This document shows, one piece after another, positions 58,334 to 64,000 of a stretch of 64,000 nt of DNA (positions are counted from its first letter, which is position 1; each line of letters opens with the position of its first letter). Origin of the DNA: Shewanella basaltis (GTDB lineage Bacteria; Pseudomonadota; Gammaproteobacteria; Enterobacterales; Shewanellaceae); the NCBI RefSeq assembly GCF_023283885.1, contig NZ_JAKILA010000003.1, positions 124,001 to 188,000 of the forward strand. The letters run 5' to 3'. A model generated the notes under the pieces. It saw only the letters and a list, made by a program, of their open reading frames with translations, was not told the origin of the DNA and made no database searches. The translations under genes were made by a program, and so were the position numbers.

Positions 58334-59041
58334 TTACAGATTAAATGTACGTGATACAGACAGCACTGCACGTGTATCACTTAAATCGGTATCCATACTG
58401 GTGTCTTCAATTGTAACATTAAAGTCAAACCCTTCCCAACTAGTCATGTATTCAGCGCGGTAGTGGTTATATGACTTGTCGCCATCCCATGACCATTTGT
58501 TTTTATTGGTTGATGTTGAGCGGTCAAAACTGACTCGAATGTCATGGCCTTCAGCCACGGTAAATGTATGAGCAACCATGGCAATATAATGGCCTGCGTC
58601 TAAACCAAAGTAATCCCATGAATACCAGAAATTAACTTCACTTTGGCCAAGCGACGAGGTGTAGCCAAATTTTGTGTAGAGTTCTGGGTAGTAATACTCA
58701 TCAGATGCATTGTCACCATGGTATGTGTAATACGCAATACCAGCATCTAGCGACACGCGGTCATTGAGTTCAAGGTATTTACCCGCATAAAAATCAAATT
58801 CTAGCCAGGTGTCTTCGCCACTGCCAAAATCAACGTTTGATGCCCATGCACCGACATACCAGCCGTCGTCCATTGCATAATCAAGGCTTGCTTGAAGTGC
58901 AGGGTCGTTGTCTGTTTGGCTAACACCGTTAAAGGTGTAGTCCGATGTTAGGTTAACTGTGGTGCTTAAATCACCTGCCATAACTGTGCTTGGTAGGGCA
59001 AATAAACCTAACAGTGCGAGTGTCTTTATTTTTGTGTTCAT
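58334..59041 (-). CDS. TorF-family putative outer-membrane protein
   Basis: A 235-residue exported beta-barrel-type protein. The signal peptide is MNTKIKTLALLGLFALPSTVMA. The mature part starts GDLSTTVNLTSDYTFNGVSQT, the signature of the TorF/Gcw_chp family, and continues with alternating aromatic strands (WYVGAWASNVDFG, WLEFDFYAGK) to a C-terminal SVSRTFNL. I chose the ATG at 59041, which has AAGGA six bases upstream; the open frame begins earlier but overlaps the upstream gene. The gene starts 31 bp after the BCCT stop, so they are likely co-transcribed, and it may serve passage of betaine-type solutes across the outer membrane. Confidence 0.85.
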   Translation of the reverse strand: MNTKIKTLALLGLFALPSTVMAGDLSTTVNLTSDYTFNGVSQTDNDPALQASLDYAMDDGWYVGAWASNVDFGSGEDTWLEFDFYAGKYLELNDRVSLDAGIAYYTYHGDNASDEYYYPELYTKFGYTSSLGQSEVNFWYSWDYFGLDAGHYIAMVAHTFTVAEGHDIRVSFDRSTSTNKNKWSWDGDKSYNHYRAEYMTSWEGFDFNVTIEDTSMDTDLSDTRAVLSVSRTFNL

Positions 59042-59072
59042 TATCATTCCTTGGGTGTTGTTATTTGTAGTA

Positions 59073-60290
59073 TTAGTCAAGTAGTTCAATTTTTGTAAAA
59101 TCAATTTTATTGGCTTTAGGTGAACGTTCAATGTCGGCAACTTTACCAAAATGATCTTTTAATATGTAGATGAAACAACTGAGAATAATGGCAATGGCTA
59201 ACGCGCCAACCCATTGGATCTCTAAAAAGTCTAACTTAAAGAGTAAGGTTAATCCGCTAAGTAACACAACATTACCAATGATATACGCCACTTTACCAAA
59301 ACGCTCTACGGTGAGGTTTAAATTATCAGTGTATAGTCGCACCAGTGAGTCTAATGAGTTGATAACAAAAGTAATACCAACAATCACCATGGCAAGGTTA
59401 TAAAAGCCTGATGTGTCAATACCATTAGCGCTGTAGTAATAAAGTACCGTAAACCAAATTGCAATTGGGATAGACGGGAATACCATCATTGCCAGTAACA
59501 CTTGGTAGGTTTTCATTCCACCGACAAAACGCGCAGTAAATTGACCAATCATGATGCTCCATGCAAACCACCAAAATAGGTAGAATTCATGATAATCATT
59601 CATCGGCAGTACAAACTCATGCATATTGGCAAAGTAGCCACCAATTAATGCAAATGTGCTAAAGAATTCACCAACACTTGATTGGTCTGACAAAAATGCT
59701 CCACACCACATTAGCGCGATTAATCCAAAGAATAACCAGGTACTGGCTAAACTTAAGTAACGCACATATTTAATACTGGTGCTAGAGTAAACTGCAGCTG
59801 CAATCACCATAAACACAATTAAATAGAATGAGCTCACAACCGATTCACCATCACCTAGATTAGGTAAATACCAGGGTAAGTTGCTCAGGAGCAGATACGC
59901 GGTAAAAGCACAGGTTCCAATAATCACTAAGTTGTTGATAAATTTAATTACCGGGATTTCAAAATACTTCACCCTAGGCTCAATAACGCAAAAATAAAAG
60001 CAGGTTAAAAAGTAAAATGCCCAAATTAAACATGCCCAAAAACCAAACTCAATGGCCAGTGGATTGGTAAAACCGTATTCAGGGCTCGCGGCTAAATCAG
60101 CATAACCTGCAAATTCGGTCAGCGGGAACATAATCAGCCCAACATCTAGGCCAGAGGTAAATAGAATCGCAATAAAGGTAAATTTACGTACCGGAGTCAC
60201 ACCAATACATTGCATATTCCCCCAGCGATAAATCACAAATGCGATAGCGATAAACGTGAATAAAATGCCTATTGATAACCAGGTTGTCAT
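59073..60290 (-). CDS. Compact BCCT-family transporter, probable choline/betaine carrier
   Basis: Integral membrane carrier of 405 residues with about ten predicted helices. FYLFWWFAWSIMIGQFTARF near residue 238 corresponds to the BCCT signature helix (tryptophan-rich, followed by G-F-AR). LFTSGLDVGLIMFPLTEF near residue 43 aligns with the Gly-rich third helix. Usual BCCT proteins have about 500-680 residues; this one lacks the first helices and the long cytoplasmic tail. Its location between betA and a porin gene suggests choline uptake. Specificity and transport activity are inferred. The 199 bp upstream gap to betA shows no clear terminator. Confidence 0.85.
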   Translation of the reverse strand: MTTWLSIGILFTFIAIAFVIYRWGNMQCIGVTPVRKFTFIAILFTSGLDVGLIMFPLTEFAGYADLAASPEYGFTNPLAIEFGFWACLIWAFYFLTCFYFCVIEPRVKYFEIPVIKFINNLVIIGTCAFTAYLLLSNLPWYLPNLGDGESVVSSFYLIVFMVIAAAVYSSTSIKYVRYLSLASTWLFFGLIALMWCGAFLSDQSSVGEFFSTFALIGGYFANMHEFVLPMNDYHEFYLFWWFAWSIMIGQFTARFVGGMKTYQVLLAMMVFPSIPIAIWFTVLYYYSANGIDTSGFYNLAMVIVGITFVINSLDSLVRLYTDNLNLTVERFGKVAYIIGNVVLLSGLTLLFKLDFLEIQWVGALAIAIILSCFIYILKDHFGKVADIERSPKANKIDFTKIELLD

Positions 60291-60489
60291 TATTTAACTC
60301 CCGATTTAATTGTGTGTGCAAACATGATGTTGGCTCCTTGTTGTATGTTTTTTGTGCCATAGAACAATGTGTAAAGGCGCTTACGCCCTCAAGCCTTAAG
60401 TATCGCTGTCGATAGTTAAACCCTGATAGATTGAACATGGCTAGCAGGTCATTTGCATCATTGCAGGCTGACCAATGGCCTTGTGGTGT

Positions 60490-62184
60490 TTAACTCACCG
60501 ATCTTTTGGGGGCCGTAAGGCGTTGTTCAGATTGCCAATGATTGGCGATTGATACTTTGGCAAAGCTAGGCGCTAACATGGGTTTGTTTAAAATAATGTC
60601 AGCCGCGCGCTCCGCCACCATAATGGTAGGCGAGTTTAAGTTACCGTTTGGAATGGTCGGGAAGATAGAGGAATCAACCACTCTTAGGCCTTTAATGCCA
60701 TGTACTTTGGTGTTTGAGTCGACAACCGCCATTTGATCTTCACCCATTTTGCATGAGCAAGAAGGGTGGTAAGCACTCTCAACTGATCTGCGTACAAACG
60801 CATCGATTTGCTCGTCAGTTTGTATGGCTAAGCCTGGCTGAATTTCTTCACCACGGTATTCATCTAATGCTGGTTGATTAATGATCTCGCGGGTGAGTCG
60901 AACACATGCTCTAAAGCCTTCAATATCATCCTGATGAGATAAATAATTAAACTGAATTTGTGGCGCCACCTTGGCGTCATTTGACACTACAGTGACCGCG
61001 CCACGACTTTTTGGCTTGTTGTGGCCAATGTGCACCTGGAATCCATGGCCTGCAAAGGCTTCTTTACCGTCATAACGCATTGCTGCAGGTAAAAAATGGT
61101 ATTGCAGATCTGGCCACTCCAGCCCAGGTTTTGAACGAATAAAGCCACAAGACTCAAAGTGATTTGTTGCGCCTAAACCTGATTTATTTAAAATCCAACG
61201 AGTACCAATGAATAATTTATTCAATGGGTCTAATTTGCCGTTGAGCGAAATTGGTTTTAAGCACTTAAATTGAAAATAAAACTCTAAGTGGTCCTGCAGG
61301 TTTTGACCCACGCCGGGTAAGTGATGAACAGGTTCAATGCCCGCGTCAATAAGGGTTTGTTTGTCACCAATGCCTGACAACTGCAAAATGTGCGGCGAAC
61401 CAATTGAGCCAGCCGACAACACCACCTCTTTATTGCAATGTACATCAATCATTTGGCCTTTACGTTCGTAACGCACACCCATTGCCGTTTTGCCTTGCAT
61501 CATCACCTTGTGCACTAGTGCATGCGTCACAACGGTTAAGTTGTCTCGCTTCATTGCTGGGCGAAGGTAGGCGTTTGCAGTTGACCAACGCACACCGTTT
61601 TTAACTGTCATGTGCATTGGGCCAAAGCCTTCTTGCTGACTGGCGTTGTAATCTTCAGTGGCTAAATATCCGGCATCAACACCTGCATCAATAAAGGCCT
61701 GATATAACGGGTTTTTCATCTCGTTACCGTTATTGACGGCCAGTGGGCCTGAGTCGCCACGATATTCGTTAGGGCTAAACGCCCATGTTTCTGCCTTTTT
61801 AAAATACGGTAAGCAGTGGGCATAGTTCCAATCTTTAGCGCCATGTTGTTGCCATTCGTCAAAATCACGGGCATGACCACGCACATACACCATGCCGTTA
61901 ATTGACGATGAGCCGCCCAACACTTTACCGCGAGGGCAGTGCATACGGCGATTATCTAGATGTGGCTCAGCTTGGGTTTCAAACTGCCAGGCGTACTTTT
62001 TAGTGTTCATCGGGATAGAAAGGGCGGTTGGCATTTGAATAAAAATACTTTTATCGCTACCACCGGTTTCTAAAATTAACACTTTATTGTCTTGGTTTTC
62101 CGTTAAGCGGTTGGCTAATACACAACCCGCACTACCGGCGCCAACAATAATATAATCATATTGATGAGAATTGCCTTTAGACAT
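60490..62184 (-). CDS. betA: Choline dehydrogenase
   Basis: GMC-family FAD enzyme that oxidises choline to betaine aldehyde. Starting at [15 protein letters not shown] (AGGAG overlapping the betB stop upstream) gives 564 residues. The FAD-binding motif [19 protein letters not shown] is near residue 12, GMC signature 1 is [20 protein letters not shown] near residue 82, and signature 2 is [20 protein letters not shown] near residue 255. The C-terminal [12 protein letters not shown] holds the catalytic His near residue 465. betB is 14 bp upstream. The order betI-betB-betA matches the common gammaproteobacterial arrangement. Confidence 0.97.
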   Translation of the reverse strand: MSKGNSHQYDYIIVGAGSAGCVLANRLTENQDNKVLILETGGSDKSIFIQMPTALSIPMNTKKYAWQFETQAEPHLDNRRMHCPRGKVLGGSSSINGMVYVRGHARDFDEWQQHGAKDWNYAHCLPYFKKAETWAFSPNEYRGDSGPLAVNNGNEMKNPLYQAFIDAGVDAGYLATEDYNASQQEGFGPMHMTVKNGVRWSTANAYLRPAMKRDNLTVVTHALVHKVMMQGKTAMGVRYERKGQMIDVHCNKEVVLSAGSIGSPHILQLSGIGDKQTLIDAGIEPVHHLPGVGQNLQDHLEFYFQFKCLKPISLNGKLDPLNKLFIGTRWILNKSGLGATNHFESCGFIRSKPGLEWPDLQYHFLPAAMRYDGKEAFAGHGFQVHIGHNKPKSRGAVTVVSNDAKVAPQIQFNYLSHQDDIEGFRACVRLTREIINQPALDEYRGEEIQPGLAIQTDEQIDAFVRRSVESAYHPSCSCKMGEDQMAVVDSNTKVHGIKGLRVVDSSIFPTIPNGNLNSPTIMVAERAADIILNKPMLAPSFAKVSIANHWQSEQRLTAPKRSVS

Positions 62185-62198
62185 TAATTGAGTCACTC

Positions 62199-63665
62199 CT
62201 AAAATGGGCTTTCAAGTGGCTGCATGCCAACATAAACGGCTTTAATTTGAGTGTAGGCTTTTAATGTTTCGCTGCCGTTTTCGCGGCCGATCCCCGACAT
62301 TTTATAACCACCAACGGGCATTTCAGCTGGGGAGGCACCATAGGCATTAATCCAACAAATACCCGCCTCAAGTTGATGTATCACTCGGTGAGCGCGGGTG
62401 ATGTCTTGGGTAAATACTCCAGCGGCAAGGCCTAAGTGGGTGTTGTTTGCTCGTTGAATCACTTCTTGTTCGTCTTCAAACGTAAACACAGACATCACAG
62501 GGCCAAAAATCTCTTCTTTGGCAATGGTCATATCATCGGTGCAATGGGTGAAAATGGTCGGCGCAACAAAAAATCCATGAGGTGCATTATCGGGCTGTAA
62601 TGCTGTGCCACCTGTTAGTAAGGTCGCCCCTTCTTTTTGGCCTATCGCAATGTACTCAAGCACTTTTTGTTGATGCGAACGTGAAATCAATGCACCAAAG
62701 TTGGTTGCTGCGTCCATAGGGTCGCCGCACACAATATTATTTTCAGTACGCTGCTTTAAACGTTCAATAAAGTGGGGGTACATGCTTTTTTGTACAAATA
62801 CGCGGGTGCCATTGGTGCATACTTCACCTTGGGTGTAAAAGTTGGCCAACATGGCAGCAGACACAGCGTTTTCGACATCGGCATCATCAAAGATGATTAA
62901 CGGTGATTTACCGCCAAGTTCCATTGTCACTTCTTTTAAACTGCTTGACGCTGCAGCCATGACTTTGGTGCCAGTACTGACTTCGCCTGTAAACGATACT
63001 TTGGCGATGTCATCGTGGGTCGTTAACCATGCACCGACACGGCCATCACCCTGTACTACGTTAAATACACCGTCAGGTACACCAGCCTGGGTGAATATTT
63101 CGGCTAATCGCATGGCACCGCGTGGGGTTTCTTCAGACGGTTTAAAAATCATGACATTGCCACATGCGAGTGCTGGCGCCGCTTTCCAACATGCAATTTG
63201 CAATGGGTAGTTCCATGCACCAATACCTGCGCAAATGCCTAATGGTTCTCGGCGAGTGTAGTAAAAGTCATTGCCCACTGGTTGCTGGTTTCCTTCAATA
63301 CTTGGGGCAAGGCCGGCAAAAAATTCAATTGAATCGGCACCCGTGACTACATCAACAACAGAAGCTTCTTGCCATGGCTTACCTGTGTCGAGCACCTCGC
63401 CAGCGGCAAGTTCATCATTGTGCTCACGTAATAACGCGACCGCTTTTAATAAAATTCGGCTGCGCTGCATTGGGGTCATTTTTGACCAAACCGCAAAGCC
63501 TGCTTTTGCACTGTCGATGGCAGCTTGCTTAACTGCATCTGTTGCAACTTCAACTAAATAACTGACACTGCCAGTAGCAGGGTTAATGACTTCGAAGGTT
63601 TCTCCACTGCCATTAGATATGTATTTACCGTGCACATAATTTTGATAAGTGACTAACGCTGACAT
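62199..63665 (-). CDS. betB: Betaine aldehyde dehydrogenase
   Basis: NAD(P)-dependent aldehyde dehydrogenase that completes choline oxidation to the osmoprotectant glycine betaine. It has 488 residues. [20 protein letters not shown] near residue 150 (catalytic Asn), [10 protein letters not shown] near residue 225, catalytic Glu in [16 protein letters not shown] near residue 250 and Cys in [13 protein letters not shown] near residue 285 are all present. [13 protein letters not shown] and the C-terminal [25 protein letters not shown] are BetB-like. The start overlaps the betI stop by 13 bp, indicating translational coupling with the regulator. Confidence 0.97.
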   Translation of the reverse strand: MSALVTYQNYVHGKYISNGSGETFEVINPATGSVSYLVEVATDAVKQAAIDSAKAGFAVWSKMTPMQRSRILLKAVALLREHNDELAAGEVLDTGKPWQEASVVDVVTGADSIEFFAGLAPSIEGNQQPVGNDFYYTRREPLGICAGIGAWNYPLQIACWKAAPALACGNVMIFKPSEETPRGAMRLAEIFTQAGVPDGVFNVVQGDGRVGAWLTTHDDIAKVSFTGEVSTGTKVMAAASSSLKEVTMELGGKSPLIIFDDADVENAVSAAMLANFYTQGEVCTNGTRVFVQKSMYPHFIERLKQRTENNIVCGDPMDAATNFGALISRSHQQKVLEYIAIGQKEGATLLTGGTALQPDNAPHGFFVAPTIFTHCTDDMTIAKEEIFGPVMSVFTFEDEQEVIQRANNTHLGLAAGVFTQDITRAHRVIHQLEAGICWINAYGASPAEMPVGGYKMSGIGRENGSETLKAYTQIKAVYVGMQPLESPF

Positions 63666-64000
63666 TTAATTTCTCCGTGTTGCACAAGCACTGCCTCTAT
63701 AAAGGCTTTCGATAGCGTCTGTGCTTGTTTAAATTCTTCGCTTGGGTTGGTGCTTAGGGCACTACGCAACCAAAAGCCATCAATGATAGCCGCAGTTTGC
63801 TTGGCAGCATTGACCGCATCAGCCTTAGGCAATAACTGTTTAAATGAGTAAAGCAAGTTGCTGTAAAGGCGTTGGTTGTTAATGTTTTGCAGTCTTGCTA
63901 ATCCTGGGTCGTGCATCGCTTGAGACCAAAAGCTTAGCCAGGTTTTAGTGGCGGCATTCGACCGCTGTAGTTCAGTAAAGTTGGCTTCTACGATGATCGA
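63653..64000 (-). CDS. betI: BetI, TetR-type choline-responsive repressor (partial, N-terminus outside window)
   Basis: The window shows the C-terminal 115 residues of a TetR-family regulator. [19 protein letters not shown] and [17 protein letters not shown] followed by [13 protein letters not shown] are the ligand-binding-domain patterns of BetI, the choline-sensing repressor of bet genes. The DNA-binding helix-turn-helix lies beyond the right edge and cannot be inspected. Its stop overlaps the betB start by 13 bp. Autoregulation of the operon from an upstream operator is expected for the family but not visible here. Confidence 0.9.
   Translation of the reverse strand, partial: SIIVEANFTELQRSNAATKTWLSFWSQAMHDPGLARLQNINNQRLYSNLLYSFKQLLPKADAVNAAKQTAAIIDGFWLRSALSTNPSEEFKQAQTLSKAFIEAVLVQHGEIKCQR

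Overview
The window reads as chromosomal DNA of a marine or cold-adapted gammaproteobacterium, most likely a Shewanella. The reasons are moderate GC, the gene families present (an rnf operon with a long Ala/Lys-rich RnfC tail, a glycogen cluster, a class I fumarase, an S9 peptidase, a choline-betaine operon ending in a small BCCT carrier and a TorF-type porin), a block of tandem tRNA-Asn genes, and many short intergenic inverted-repeat elements. The genus is an inference; no rRNA lies in the window. There is no prophage, CRISPR array or transposase gene, and I found no coherent undescribed multi-gene system. The most interesting material is regulatory and repetitive.

Layout. 1-5185 (minus): rnfA-B-C-D-G operon for the Rnf/Rsx electron-transport complex, cut off inside rnfG. 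5325-7223: membrane GGDEF-EAL protein with both catalytic motifs degraded. 7224-9720: long non-coding stretch with five identical tRNA-Asn genes, a seven-copy heptamer array, two inverted copies of a ~280 bp MITE-like element, an inverted pair of DnaA-box-like sites and a possible decayed gene. 9721-14834: uvrB, asnS, a small membrane protein and a CoA-type Nudix hydrolase. 15230-27551 (plus): glycogen/maltodextrin cluster malQ-glgB-glgX-glgP-glgC-glgA, followed on the other strand by a TonB-dependent receptor and a phosphoglucomutase-like gene. Together these cover interconversion of glucose-1-P, ADP-glucose, glycogen and maltodextrins.

32598-46238: metabolic and housekeeping genes: a glutathione transferase, a YedJ-type HD hydrolase, aminodeoxychorismate synthase component I, fumarase, a secreted S9 peptidase, a MarC-family protein, tRNA-Ser(GGA), a RhlE-like helicase and a DUF885 lipoprotein. 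46395-47054: an orphan OmpR-type regulator with an altered receiver and a Fur-box-like site at its promoter. 47149-58200: an M14 peptidase, a small zinc-ribbon membrane protein, yeaC, ansA, sppA, fadH, yghU, a type II haloacid dehalogenase, a second zinc-ribbon membrane protein, a short-chain dehydrogenase and a MarR regulator. 58334-64000 (minus): betI(partial)-betB-betA, a compact BCCT carrier and a TorF-like outer-membrane protein, a plausible choline uptake and glycine betaine synthesis unit.

Intergenic repeats are abundant. At least six inverted-repeat families are visible, the best defined being four copies of a CTAGGG-ended element (7288, 8654, 34560, 55264) and three full or nearly full copies plus a fragment of a second element (11890, 32220, 57502, 33377).
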